Shown: positions 23,669 to 31,956, counted from the stretch's first letter. The stretch is 64,000 nt of DNA from Aliishimia sp963678085 (GCA_963678085.1 OY782680.1:3224001-3288000); one strand, 5' to 3'. Notes: generated by a model from the letters alone, not told the origin. Numbers and translations are program-made.

Positions 23669-24112
23669 TTATTTAGGAGCCACACTGTCCCCAGCTGCTG
23701 TTTTGGACACATACGCTTTGGAGCCATAGAGATAACGCCCGACAACGTAAGTTAGGCCGAAGATGCTGGCCGTTGTTGTAGTGACAACCGCGATAAATTC
23801 TTCTGTCTTGAGAGTGAATGGGATGAAGTCAAAACCTTGAGCCAAGACAACTATTACAAGCAGAAGTGTCCACCCCCAACCGACTCGCTTTGCAAACTTG
23901 CGAAAATCTTCTTTGCCCTCAATATCCAGACTATAGTCATGGTTTTCCAACGCATCGCGCGTATCTGTCTCCGAGACATGGGCTAGAGGGTGCTCAAAAT
24001 GCCATTCTTCCTCTGGGCCGCTTGGGGTTTCATCAATAAGCCAGCTATCCTCAGGCTGAGATGAATCCTTCTTTTTTGCCCAAAGCCAAAAAGTACGGTC
24101 GGATTTCGTCAT
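23669..24112 (-). CDS. Two-helix membrane protein, probable toxin partner of Panacea
   Basis: A 147-residue protein with a hydrophilic acidic N-terminal half and two hydrophobic helices near the C-terminus (WTLLLVIVVLAQGFDF, about 79-94, and FIAVVTTTTASIFGLTYVV, about 105-123). No named family recognised. Its start lies 62 bases inside the 3' end of the Panacea-domain gene in another frame, an unusually long overlap that ties the expression of the two together. Panacea antitoxins pair with many unrelated toxins, including membrane-active ones, so a toxin role is inferred from position. Base composition is A+T-richer than the flanking genes. Confidence 0.6.
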   Translation of the reverse strand: MTKSDRTFWLWAKKKDSSQPEDSWLIDETPSGPEEEWHFEHPLAHVSETDTRDALENHDYSLDIEGKEDFRKFAKRVGWGWTLLLVIVVLAQGFDFIPFTLKTEEFIAVVTTTTASIFGLTYVVGRYLYGSKAYVSKTAAGDSVAPK

Positions 24113-24566
24113 CGGTTAACTCCGTAAACCTTGGGACAACAAAGTTCTTTTCGACAACTTTTTTGTGCCAAGGCGTTCCAGGCTCGTGGGTCATGTCGGA
24201 CAATTGAATCCCGGTAAAATGGCCGTACCTCCCCCAAATCCAATCAATGATTTGGCTTTCGTAATTATCTGACCGCGAAATTGTTTCCGCAGATCTAAAT
24301 GGACCCACAGATTTGATCTGGTTAGCGAGAATCTGAGAACTGCGATGGGATGCATACGCCGAGTACACTGGCTGGAAAACCGGCCCTAGTTTCCAAACCT
24401 GGGGCTTGCTTTGCATCAATGGGGGATCATTGGGGCAAAGCGCAAGCCACCAGCCATAGGCGTAATAGCAAAGCTTCTGGAGCTTCATGTGAGAGATAGT
24501 CCCATCTTCCCCAAAACGCTCTACAAACGTGTTTGCCACCTTCACGGACTCGATCGAATGGTCCAT
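24051..24566 (-). CDS. Panacea-domain antitoxin (DUF4065, SocA-like)
   Basis: A 171-residue protein with the Panacea/DUF4065 domain over most of its length. Family features are VANTFVERFG near residue 9, the motif ISHMKLQKLCYYAYGWWLAL (about 24-43), and WKLGPVFQPVYSAY (about 58-71). These domains act as antitoxins for many different toxins and include SocA of Caulobacter, an adaptor for ClpXP. The start at 24566 follows GGGGGGAG and overlaps the stop of a 20-codon upstream frame (TGATG). It is followed by, and overlaps, a small membrane-protein gene. Confidence 0.8.
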   Translation of the reverse strand: MDHSIESVKVANTFVERFGEDGTISHMKLQKLCYYAYGWWLALCPNDPPLMQSKPQVWKLGPVFQPVYSAYASHRSSQILANQIKSVGPFRSAETISRSDNYESQIIDWIWGRYGHFTGIQLSDMTHEPGTPWHKKVVEKNFVVPRFTELTDDEIRPYFLALGKKEGFISA

Positions 24567-24628
24567 CACTCCCCCCTCGCATTTGCAGCATCTTGCGAGA
24601 TCTTCAAGCAGTGTTGCCTTTGCGGCAT
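24566..24628 (-). CDS. 20-codon upstream frame coupled to the Panacea gene
   Basis: On the minus strand an AGGAGG (24640-24635) is spaced 6 bases from an ATG at 24628. The frame encodes 20 residues (MPQRQHCLKISQDAANARGE) and its TGA overlaps the Panacea ATG as TGATG. A TATAGT at 24681-24676 could be the -10 of its promoter. The strong ribosome site and exact stop/start overlap suggest a translated leader that delivers ribosomes to the antitoxin gene. No amino-acid bias is evident. Confidence 0.45.
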   Translation of the reverse strand: MPQRQHCLKISQDAANARGE

Positions 24629-24872
24629 GATTGTCCTCCTGACCCAGCAGCTGCAGCAAGCGCGCCTTCACTCGTACTATACACATGGTTTCGACACCGG
24701 ATACGAAGCATATGTGTCACTAATGTCGCAGTCAAGGCTATGGTCTGTTGGGAATTACCACGAAAAGTGTAAAGCGATCATTAATCAATCATGATCTGAA
24801 TTTCCAGCCGAAGCATGACCAAGCCGCAGAATTTTCGTTTGACCTCCAACCATTTCCGCGCAACATCGCGCC

Positions 24873-26117
24873 ATGACAGATCGTAGCTCCGCCCCGCTTT
24901 TTACGCCCGTTCTTATTGTGGGCTGCCTTATCATGCTGGTCAGCTTTGCGATCCGGGCGTCGTTTGGCGCGTTTCAGATCCCGGTTGCGAGTGAATTTAA
25001 CTGGCTGCGCACCGATTTCTCGCTGGCGATTGCGATACAGAACCTGGCTTGGGGGGTAGGGCAGCCGATTTTTGGGGCTATTGCCGAAAAGATAGGTGAT
25101 CGCAAAGCGATTATCCTGGGTGCGCTGGCTTACGCGGCCGGGATGGTGCTGTCGGCTTGGTCCACAACGCCGCTGGAGCATCAGCTTTATGCGTGGCTGG
25201 TGGGTTTTGGCATTGCGGGGACAGGCTTTGGCGTGATCTTGGCGGTTGTGGGGCGGGCCTCCTCTGATGCGAACCGCTCTATGTCCCTGGCAATTGCCAC
25301 TGCCGCAGGTTCTGCCGGGCAAGTGGTGGGTGCGCCTACGGCAGAGTTCCTTCTTTCGATCATGCCCTGGCAATCGGTGTTCTTGGTCTTTGCCGCCGCA
25401 ATTTTGTGCGCCATGTTCATGCTGCCCTTCATGCGCGCCCCGGCTTCAGCGAGCAAAGCCGAGCTCGAAGAAAGCCTAGGCGCAATCCTGGTCAAAGCCT
25501 TCAAAGACCCCTCTTATACGTTGATCTTCCTGGGCTTCTTTTCCTGCGGCTATCAGCTGGCCTTTATGACCGCGCATTTCCAACCCATGATTACCGAGTT
25601 CTGCGGCCCCATCGCGGCGGGCTCTTTGCTGGACCGGATCGGCATTTCCAGCACCTCTCAGCTCGGAGCCTATGCGATTGGCCTGATCGGGCTGGCAAAT
25701 ATCGCGGGCACCTTGCTGGCGGGCTGGCTGGGCAAGCATTATTCCAAGAAATATCTGCTGGCGGGGATCTATACGGGCCGCACGATTATCGCCGCTTTGT
25801 TCATCCTGTTTCCCATCACGCCAATGACCGTGCTGCTGTTTTCGGTGAGCATGGGCTCGCTTTGGCTGGCGACGGTGCCGCTGACCTCTGGGCTGATCGC
25901 GCATATTTATGGGTTGCGCTATATGGGCACGCTCTACGGGATTGTGTTCTTTTCCCATCAGCTTGGCTCGTTCTTAGGCGTGTGGCTGGGCGGGCGGCTT
26001 TATGACGTTTACGGAGATTACACGGCTGTGTGGTGGGTTGGCGTAGCGGTAGGAGCATTCTCAGCCCTGGTGCATTTGCCCATCCGCGAAAAGCCCCTGG
26101 CCGCGCAACCTGCTTGA
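24873..26117 (+). CDS. Major facilitator superfamily transporter
   Basis: A 414-residue inner-membrane carrier with about 12 predicted helices. The MFS loop motif between helices 2 and 3 appears as GAIAEKIGDRKAIILG (about residues 71-86), and the helix-4/5 region reads GFGIAGTGFGVILAVVGR. The overall style resembles the oxalate/formate (OFA) and monocarboxylate branch, but the substrate cannot be told. The 306 bases upstream, shared divergently with the Panacea locus, show no other gene apart from the short frame at 24566. The gene ends just before a palindromic repeat carrying an IS element. Confidence 0.85.
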   Translation: MTDRSSAPLFTPVLIVGCLIMLVSFAIRASFGAFQIPVASEFNWLRTDFSLAIAIQNLAWGVGQPIFGAIAEKIGDRKAIILGALAYAAGMVLSAWSTTPLEHQLYAWLVGFGIAGTGFGVILAVVGRASSDANRSMSLAIATAAGSAGQVVGAPTAEFLLSIMPWQSVFLVFAAAILCAMFMLPFMRAPASASKAELEESLGAILVKAFKDPSYTLIFLGFFSCGYQLAFMTAHFQPMITEFCGPIAAGSLLDRIGISSTSQLGAYAIGLIGLANIAGTLLAGWLGKHYSKKYLLAGIYTGRTIIAALFILFPITPMTVLLFSVSMGSLWLATVPLTSGLIAHIYGLRYMGTLYGIVFFSHQLGSFLGVWLGGRLYDVYGDYTAVWWVGVAVGAFSALVHLPIREKPLAAQPA

Positions 26118-26132
26118 GCCTGTGTTTTTGTG

Positions 26133-26199
26133 ACGAAGCGATACCCGCAAATGTCCTGTCCGGTGCGCAGCGCTGGACGCGCCCGACCCTCCCCACGGG
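26133..26199 (+). repeat. Palindromic repeat A, copy 2, left part
   Basis: Left arm of the element, including GCGATACCCGCAAAT and GCTGGACGCGCCCGACCCT. It is cut off at CCCCACGGG (26191-26199) by the IS4-family insertion, and this 9-base sequence is repeated at the other IS end. Confidence 0.85.
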
Positions 26200-27601
26200 C
26201 TATGAAGTTCACACATCTATGTTGCAATTGGTGAATGGCTCTGATTCCCTTTCGGAAAATGGAGGGTGTCATGGGTTTGAGCTTAGGCGGTTTCGGGGAT
26301 CGGCGGCTGGAAAAAGGGGGGCCGATTTGTTGGCGCGGCTTGTGTCGCATGGTGGGCGCGGGGTTCGGGTGCGGCGTCTGGGCGGGGATCGCGCTGGTGA
26401 GATCCGCTTCACGCGGTTCCTGCGAAACCCGGCCGTGACGCTGGATGAGATGAGCGCTACGGCTTTCGAACGCGCTCAAGGCGCCTGTAAAGGCCGCGAC
26501 ATTCTGGCGATCCAGGACACCACGGTGACGCAATCCTGTGGGGGAGGTGGCAGTTATTTGCACGCGATGATCGCGGTGGATGCGGGCAGTGGGGCGGTTC
26601 TGGGCGCGCTGGATGCGCAGTTCTTGGAACGGACGACGGGCGGCAAGGCGAGCCGCCACAGTCGGGAATTCGCGGACCGCCAGAGCGTGCGCTGGCTGCA
26701 CGCGACGCAAAAGGCCGGGCAGATGGCGGGCGCGGCACGGGTCACGGTGGTTGCCGACCGAGAGGCCGACATGTTCGAACTCTTCGCTCACCGTCCGGCC
26801 CATATAGATCTGCTGGTGCGCGCCATGCATGACCGCGTGCTCGTGGGCGGCGGCAAGCTGGCGGAGCAGATCGCCTCTGGCCCGCGTCTGGGCTATGCGG
26901 CGCTCGACTTGCCCGCTCGGCCCGGTCGCGCGGCGCGCCAAGCCCAGCTTTCGGTGCGCTTCGCTCGGCTCGAGCTGCGGCCACCGCGCGAAAACCGCAA
27001 AACCTGCCCCAATCCGGTACACATGACCTATGTCGATCTGTGCGAGGAAACCCCGCCGGAGGGGGAAAAACCGCTGCACTGGAGGTTGTTGACCACATTG
27101 CCAGTCGACACCGTGGCAGACGCGCTCGATATCGCCGCCCGCTACGCCAAACGTTGGAAAATCGAAGACGTCTTCCGCACAATGAAACGCAAGGGCTTCG
27201 ATATTGAAAGCCTGCGGATCCGAGATGAAGAGCCCCGCAACCGCCTCGTGCTGGCCTGTTTCATCGCCGCTTGCGTCGTCATGCAAATGACCGGCGAACG
27301 CGGCGGACCGGCCCTGCGCCCGATGACGGACGCCTTCGATCCGCAGGACCTGCCACTGCTCGAAGCCACCAGCCGCGATCTCGAGGGCGCAACAGCAAGG
27401 CAGAAGAACCCGCATCCGCCAGGAAGCCTCGCCTTCGCCACATGGGTCTGCGCAAGGCTGGGCGGCTGGACCGGCTACTACGGCAAGCCTGGCCCCATTG
27501 TCATCCTGCGCGGATGGACAGAGTTCCAAACCCTCAAACACGGCGCTGCCCTCGAAAAAAGCATGATCCCGAGAGGCAATCAAAATGTGTGAATCTGATA
27601 G
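26200..27601 (+). mobile_element. IS4-family insertion sequence, 1402 bp
   Basis: Both boundaries can be read directly. The left end CTATGAAGTTCACACAT and the reverse complement of the right end CTATCAGATTCACACAT form a 17-base inverted repeat with four mismatches. The 9-base target duplication CCCCACGGG flanks it at 26191-26199 and 27602-27610. It contains one transposase gene of the DDE IS4 type. The host site is palindromic repeat A, whose uninterrupted form is known from copies 1 and 3. Size and 9-bp duplication fit the IS4 family. Confidence 0.92.
26271..27592 (+). pseudogene. IS4-family transposase, reading frame disrupted near the start
   Basis: A DDE transposase with IQDTTV (first Asp), VVADREADMFE (second Asp) and the Y-x2-R-x3-E-x6-K signature YAKRWKIEDVFRTMK. 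The best start is ATG 26271, after GGAGGG, giving MGLSLGGFGDRRLEK, the normal IS4 N-terminus. The frame then breaks at A5G6 (26311-26321); the continuation RGADLLARL lies in the -1 frame. One A lost from AAAAAA, or a -1 slip at this run, would explain it. Alternatively ATG 26219 opens the downstream frame directly (457 residues), but then the GFGDRRLEK motif is lost. Confidence 0.75.
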
Positions 27602-27730
27602 CCCCACGGGAGGGCGCATTGCGGTGTCCGTTAAAAGCGATCCAGTATGAGTGTTTTACCGTATCTCAACCTGTGGCAAGTGCGGAGCGCCCACCCAGGC
27701 TCGGGCGCGTCCAGCTTGGGCGACACCTCA
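27602..27730 (+). repeat. Palindromic repeat A, copy 2, right part
   Basis: Remainder of the split element: second target duplication CCCCACGGG, then AGGGCGCATTGCGG, a loop region unlike copies 1 and 3 for most of its length, and the right arm GCGCCCACCCAGGCTCGG...GCGTCCAGC. The terminal CGTTTTGC end found in the other copies is missing; the element runs into the end of the cyclodeaminase-family gene. Confidence 0.8.
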
Positions 27731-28627
27731 CTAAGCCCGCCACTTTTCCAGGATATAGCGCGCTGTCATCAGATCGAGATGCGCGCCGCCGCCGTTTTTG
27801 AACAGGGTGATTTCCTGGTCATTTTGGCGGGTGAAGGTATCGAGTTCGTAATAATCGGCCCGCAGATCTTGCCGTGTGATCACGCCCGCTTGCAAGGGGA
27901 TTTCGATCTCTCCGATATGCCCAATCGTGGTGTCATAGCTATCTACAAAGATGCGCGCGCGCTTTAGGGCCCTATCATCCGCCTCGCGCATATCCGGGCG
28001 GTAGGCTCCGATCAGGTCAACATGGGTGCCGGGGCTGAGCCAGTCGCCGCGTATCACAGGCTCAAGGCTCATGGTGGCGCAGGTGACGATATCCGCGCGC
28101 GCGACCGCTTCGGCCAGATCATCCGCCACCGGCAGGCCCATCTCTTGCGCCTTGGCGCGGGTGCGGTTCCAGACAGTGAATTCAGCATCGGGAAAGGCCG
28201 CAGAGTAAGCGCTATGCAGGTTGCGCGCCACGGTGCCTGCCCCCACGATCAGAATCCGCCGACTATCTGGACGCGCAAGACGCCGGGCCGCAAGCAGACT
28301 ATCCCCGGCAGTTTTCCATTTGGTCACCAGATGAAAATCCAAGATCGCCTCGATCTCGCCGCTCTCATCAGAAAACACATTCACCGCGCCATTGATCATC
28401 GGGCGCCCTTTGGCGGGATTGCCCGGCAGCACCGTGGCCGATTTCACCGCCACCCCAAGCCCATCAATCCAAGCTGCGCGCGAGAGCAGCGTATCCTTGC
28501 CCCGATAGAGAAATGTATCGCCAATCTCCGCCTTGGGCAGATCATGGCCCGCCGCCAAGGCATCTGTCAGCTCGAGCCAATCCAGCGACGAATCGGCGGC
28601 GTCAAAGGAGATATAAGGAATGCTCAT
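27731..28627 (-). CDS. Ornithine cyclodeaminase / mu-crystallin family protein
   Basis: A 298-residue NAD(P)-binding protein of the OCD/mu-crystallin family, which includes ornithine cyclodeaminase, alanine dehydrogenase and ketimine reductases. The Rossmann motif ILIVGAGTVARNLHSAY is at about residues 124-140, and the substrate region VAVKSATVLPGN (about 59-70) with Lys is conserved. It is the last gene of the fghA operon, overlapping the HAD gene by four bases. The actual substrate is not evident. Confidence 0.85.
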   Translation of the reverse strand: MSIPYISFDAADSSLDWLELTDALAAGHDLPKAEIGDTFLYRGKDTLLSRAAWIDGLGVAVKSATVLPGNPAKGRPMINGAVNVFSDESGEIEAILDFHLVTKWKTAGDSLLAARRLARPDSRRILIVGAGTVARNLHSAYSAAFPDAEFTVWNRTRAKAQEMGLPVADDLAEAVARADIVTCATMSLEPVIRGDWLSPGTHVDLIGAYRPDMREADDRALKRARIFVDSYDTTIGHIGEIEIPLQAGVITRQDLRADYYELDTFTRQNDQEITLFKNGGGAHLDLMTARYILEKWRA

Positions 28628-29244
28628 GCCGCCTCTGCGTCGCTCAACAGCCCCTCGGCCACAAGCCGATCCGCCCAGCCCTTTGGCCCCTCAAACAAAT
28701 GGGTGCGCCAGCCGCGCTTGGCGGCCATTTCGATATTATCGCCCCGGTCATCGGTGAAAATCAGATCCGCACCAGAGAGCCCCGAGGCCTGCTCTAGCAT
28801 CTCATAAATCCGCGCATCGGGCTTGGTAACCTTCATATGACCAGAAATAAAATCCCGATCAAATTCGCGCAGAAACGGGTAATGACTGGCGGCAAAATCA
28901 TAGCTGCCCACACCAAAATTGGTGAGCGAGAACACCGGCATGCCCTTGGCCTGCAACGCCTTCATCAGCCGCAGCGAGTGATCAATCACCGGCGAGGCCA
29001 GCTCGATCCAATGGTCATGCCACATGCGGATCTCATCGCCCCAATCCGGGTTCGCCTCAGCCGTTGCATAGATGGTTTCTTTGAAGGGCGCGCCCCGGTC
29101 GATCTGCTCATTCATGTCATGCAAATCAAGCGCGGCAAACATCGCCAAACGCCGCGCCGGGCCAATGGTCTTGTCATAAAAGCGCTCGGGCTGCCATTCA
29201 ATCAGCACATTGCCAATATCAAATACCACGGCCTTGATTGTCAT
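28624..29244 (-). CDS. HAD-family hydrolase (subfamily IA)
   Basis: A 206-residue haloacid-dehalogenase-type phosphatase. Motif I is FDIGNVLIEW (about residues 8-17), a variant in which the second Asp is replaced, motif II is SLTNFG (about 111-116), and motif IV is FTDDRGDNIEMA (about 172-183). The DxGNV type of motif I is common in YihX/GS-type HAD-IA proteins that act on sugar phosphates. It overlaps both neighbours by four bases, in the order fghA, yaiI, HAD, OCD. Substrate unknown. Confidence 0.85.
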   Translation of the reverse strand: MTIKAVVFDIGNVLIEWQPERFYDKTIGPARRLAMFAALDLHDMNEQIDRGAPFKETIYATAEANPDWGDEIRMWHDHWIELASPVIDHSLRLMKALQAKGMPVFSLTNFGVGSYDFAASHYPFLREFDRDFISGHMKVTKPDARIYEMLEQASGLSGADLIFTDDRGDNIEMAAKRGWRTHLFEGPKGWADRLVAEGLLSDAEAA

Positions 29245-29690
29245 TTGCTCACCTCGCGAAGCATGCGTTCCAATGCGTCCAGAAAACGGCTGCGATCCGC
29301 TTTTGTAAAGCCCTTCCCGCCGCCTTGGCGAAATGGGTCGGCGCTGCGCAGATCGGCCATCAAATCGCGCATGGCAAGCGCCTCGCGCACATTGGCCTGA
29401 GTGAGCCGCTCGCCATTATGTTTCAGCACCAGCGCCCCGGTTTCAACAGCGCGTGCCGCCAGTGGGATATCCCCTGTGATCACAACATCGCCCGGCCCGG
29501 CGCGCTCAGCAATCCAGATATCGGCCACATCCGGCCCCTCGGGCACCACGACCACCTCAATCAGCGGGTTCTGACTGGGGCGCAGCCCGCCATTGGCGAC
29601 GAGCTTGACCGGGATTTTGTGCCTTGTCGCAACGCGTTCCACCTCGCCCTTTACCGGGCAGGCATCGGCATCCACATAGATAATGCTCAC
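29241..29690 (-). CDS. YaiI/YqxD family protein (DUF188)
   Basis: A 149-residue conserved protein of the DUF188 family, PIN-like in fold. It has the family start IYVDADACPVKGEVERVA, the middle DIWIAERAGPGDVVITGDIPLA, and a C-terminal motif GGGKGFTKADRSRFLDALE. Biochemical role not established. It overlaps the fghA and HAD genes by four bases each, so it belongs to the same transcript. Confidence 0.92.
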   Translation of the reverse strand: MSIIYVDADACPVKGEVERVATRHKIPVKLVANGGLRPSQNPLIEVVVVPEGPDVADIWIAERAGPGDVVITGDIPLAARAVETGALVLKHNGERLTQANVREALAMRDLMADLRSADPFRQGGGKGFTKADRSRFLDALERMLREVSK

Positions 29691-30526
29691 GCGTAAAGCG
29701 CCTCGGCGTGAAAGGCGATATGCTCCTCCATAAAGGTCGAAACAAAGAAATAGCTGTGATCATAACCGGGCTGCAGGCGCAAGCTGGCTTGCTGGCGGCG
29801 GGCGGCAATGGCTTCACTCAGGGCCTCTGGTTTCAGCAAATCAATGAACTGATCTTTGGTGCCCGTATCCACCAGGATCGGCCCGTCAAACCCGCGCGCG
29901 CGCATCATCAGCGTGGCATCATGGTTTGCCCAAGCCGCCTCATCCGCGCCAAGATAGGCGCTCAGCTGTTTGCGCCCCCAATCGGCGGCTGTCGGGTTGC
30001 AGATCGGCGCAAAGGCAGACACCGAGCGGAACCGCCCCGGCAGGCCCATCGCCAAGGTCAAAGCCCCATGCCCGCCCATAGAATGTCCGGTGATAGATTG
30101 ACGCTCAAGATCCACCGCGAAATTCTCCCCCAAAAGCTGCGGCAGCTCGTCAGCCACATAATCCCACATCTGGAAATGCGCTGCCCAAGGCGCTTGCGTG
30201 GCATTCACATAGAACCCCGCGCCCTGGCCCAGATCATAGGCCTCATCATCGGCAACGCCAGCGCCGCGCGGCGAGGTATCGGGAAAGACCAAAGCAATGC
30301 CCTGCTCTGCCGCCCAAGCCTGCGCGCCCGCCTTGGTCATGGCGTTTTCATGGGTGCAGGTCAGCCCTGAAAGATACCAGAGCAGCGGCACCGGACCACC
30401 CTTAGCCTCGGCGGGCAGGAACAGACCAAATGTCATATCGCAGCCGCAAACCTTAGAGGCATGCGTGTAAACCCCCTGCACCCCATCAAAACAGGTGTTT
30501 TCCGATTGAATATCCATCTTTTGCAA
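29687..30526 (-). CDS. fghA: S-formylglutathione hydrolase
   Basis: A 279-residue esterase of the glutathione-dependent formaldehyde oxidation pathway; it splits S-formylglutathione to formate and glutathione. The nucleophile elbow GHSMGGHGAL is at about residues 146-155, acid and histidine are in DTGTKDQF and GYDHSYFF, and the start includes CDMTFGLFLPAEA and YLSGLTCTHEN. It is the first gene of a four-gene overlapping operon (yaiI, HAD, OCD). The partner dehydrogenase (adhI/adhC) is not in the window. In roseobacters this pathway handles formaldehyde from methylated compounds. Confidence 0.95.
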   Translation of the reverse strand: MQKMDIQSENTCFDGVQGVYTHASKVCGCDMTFGLFLPAEAKGGPVPLLWYLSGLTCTHENAMTKAGAQAWAAEQGIALVFPDTSPRGAGVADDEAYDLGQGAGFYVNATQAPWAAHFQMWDYVADELPQLLGENFAVDLERQSITGHSMGGHGALTLAMGLPGRFRSVSAFAPICNPTAADWGRKQLSAYLGADEAAWANHDATLMMRARGFDGPILVDTGTKDQFIDLLKPEALSEAIAARRQQASLRLQPGYDHSYFFVSTFMEEHIAFHAEALYA

Positions 30527-30675
30527 GCCTCCCTGATGCCCTTAAGCGCCTGTGTGCCCGCCCGCTTGCCCCAGGTCAACCATTTGTAAACCGCCCCAGC
30601 GACACGGTTTCTTCAATCTTTTGCCATAGCTGCGGGTTACCCCTGCGCCTGCAAAAAGAATCGGGTAAATTCAAT

Positions 30676-30987
30676 ATGATGAGAGCCTCTCTACTCGCGG
30701 CCATTTTGACAGCACCCCCCCTCTCTGCGCTCGCAAGCCTGGGGGAAATTAACGGGCAAATTCACGAATATCAGGCCAGCTTAACCGCTGAACGTGCCCT
30801 GCCCGCGGGCCAAGCAAACCTGCACAACGCCGGATTGCCCCTCAGCTACAATGCACTCGGGCGCGCCGGATTTGGCATTGAGGCCACGGATTTTTGCCAA
30901 GTGATCCGCGGCACGGGCAGCGCAGGGTTTGATCCAGAGACGGCAGAGCTGGTGCAACATATTCTCGCGTCTGGGCTTTGTGAGTAA
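30676..30987 (+). CDS. Small secreted protein, hypothetical
   Basis: A 103-residue protein with a signal peptide ending near LSALA (about residues 16-20). The mature part carries two cysteines (TDFCQ and the C-terminal GLCE), perhaps a disulphide in the periplasm. No family recognised and no clear Shine-Dalgarno before the ATG; ATG at 30679 is an alternative start. It stands divergent from fghA and 134 bases before the cupin gene. Confidence 0.6.
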   Translation: MMRASLLAAILTAPPLSALASLGEINGQIHEYQASLTAERALPAGQANLHNAGLPLSYNALGRAGFGIEATDFCQVIRGTGSAGFDPETAELVQHILASGLCE

Positions 30988-31121
30988 CCCAAATGGCCTC
31001 GTAATTACTCAAAGCTTACCCAACCGGTTACACAGAAGGTTACGACCGTTCTTTCTACTGCTATTGCCGGAATGTCTTTTGTCTGAAAGAATTGCGCAAT
31101 TGCACAGGAAGGAACACTAGA

Positions 31122-31478
31122 ATGAAAGCCGTCAGCCTTGAAGAGAAACTCCGCCAGTTTTCAACCCATTGGGATCCTCATGTCATAGCAGATTACAATG
31201 ACAACGAGGTAATGGTAGCAAAGATCAAAGGCGAATATCCCTTTCATAAGCACGATACCACGGATGATTTTTTCCTTGTTTTAGAAGGAGAAATCGAGAT
31301 GGACATCGAAGGAGAGCCGTCTCGCACAATAAAGGCGGGTGAATTATTCGTAGTTCCCAAAGGGGTTGTTCACCGCCCCAGAGCTGAAAAAGAAGCCAAA
31401 ATCCTGCTGATCGAGCCCAAAGGGGAACCAAATTCAGGCGATTCTGGGCACGAAGCCGCACCAAAGCCGCACATCTAG
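31122..31478 (+). CDS. Cupin-domain protein
   Basis: A 118-residue single-domain cupin. The two motifs are HKHDTTDDFFLVLEGEIEMD (H-x-H...E, about residues 43-62) and GVVHRPRAEKEAKIL, with PKG before it, as in the small manganese/iron-binding cupins. The start follows AGGAAGGA, a strong ribosome site; an in-frame start at 31092 lacks one. It is alone on its strand and its substrate is unknown; many such proteins are isomerases, dioxygenases or sensors. The DNA is more A+T-rich than its surroundings. Confidence 0.88.
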   Translation: MKAVSLEEKLRQFSTHWDPHVIADYNDNEVMVAKIKGEYPFHKHDTTDDFFLVLEGEIEMDIEGEPSRTIKAGELFVVPKGVVHRPRAEKEAKILLIEPKGEPNSGDSGHEAAPKPHI

Positions 31479-31550
31479 AGTGAAAACAGATCAAGTTGGC
31501 TCAACGTGGTCGTTTTCTGCTCTAACAAAAAAAAACCGCAACCTACCAAA

Positions 31551-31613
31551 CGCGCCCCCCTTCATTTGGCTAAAAATACCTTGCGGGGGTGTGGGGGTGC
31601 AAAACCCCCACGG
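31551..31613 (+). repeat. Dispersed repeat B, copy 3
   Basis: Third copy of the roughly 62-base element, in the same orientation as copy 1, with the GTGGGGGT-GCAAA-ACCCCCAC hairpin intact. It lies after the cupin gene in a junction where the next gene on the minus strand with a recognised function ends at 32164. Confidence 0.85.
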
Positions 31614-31650
31614 TGCAGGGGTGGTTTCCAGGTGCCACCGCACGCTCCCC

Positions 31651-31956
31651 TCACGCAATCTTAACCAATCCCGCGTAGAACTCCTCGCACGAAGCTTCTA
31701 AGACGCGCGCTGTCAATGTGGCTGGAGCATGGGCATGTGGAGCCCTACTAAGATCTCTTTCGTCACGATGGCGCGGATAGGAAATGATGAGCAAACGCTG
31801 TTTCTCCGCTATTGACACGCGGTGATCATCGAAGTCTGACGGGCCCGTTCCCTGTCCGAACTCACTTTTCCAATTATTGATGTGCAACTCCGGTGGAATT
31901 GAGCCACGCGGGGCATTTTGTCGTGGGCTAAAGGTCCGGCAAAACGATACCCGCAA
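31651..31956 (-). CDS. Doubtful reading frame, possibly a gene remnant
   Basis: A 101-residue open frame between repeat B3 and repeat A3. The first part overlaps repeat A3 and is arginine-rich; the rest (FDDHRVSIAEKQRLLII..., ending EEFYAGLVKIA) has a faint look of a BrnT-type toxin (FDD...ISAR...), but the match is too weak to name. No good ribosome site is seen. It could be the remnant of a small gene damaged by repeat A insertion, or chance. Confidence 0.25.
   Translation of the reverse strand: MRVSFCRTFSPRQNAPRGSIPPELHINNWKSEFGQGTGPSDFDDHRVSIAEKQRLLIISYPRHRDERDLSRAPHAHAPATLTARVLEASCEEFYAGLVKIA

Noticed and set aside
26018..27619. 533-codon open frame opposite the IS transposase
   Set aside because: Shadow of the transposase gene; it even extends across the IS boundary into repeat A, which is not plausible for a gene.
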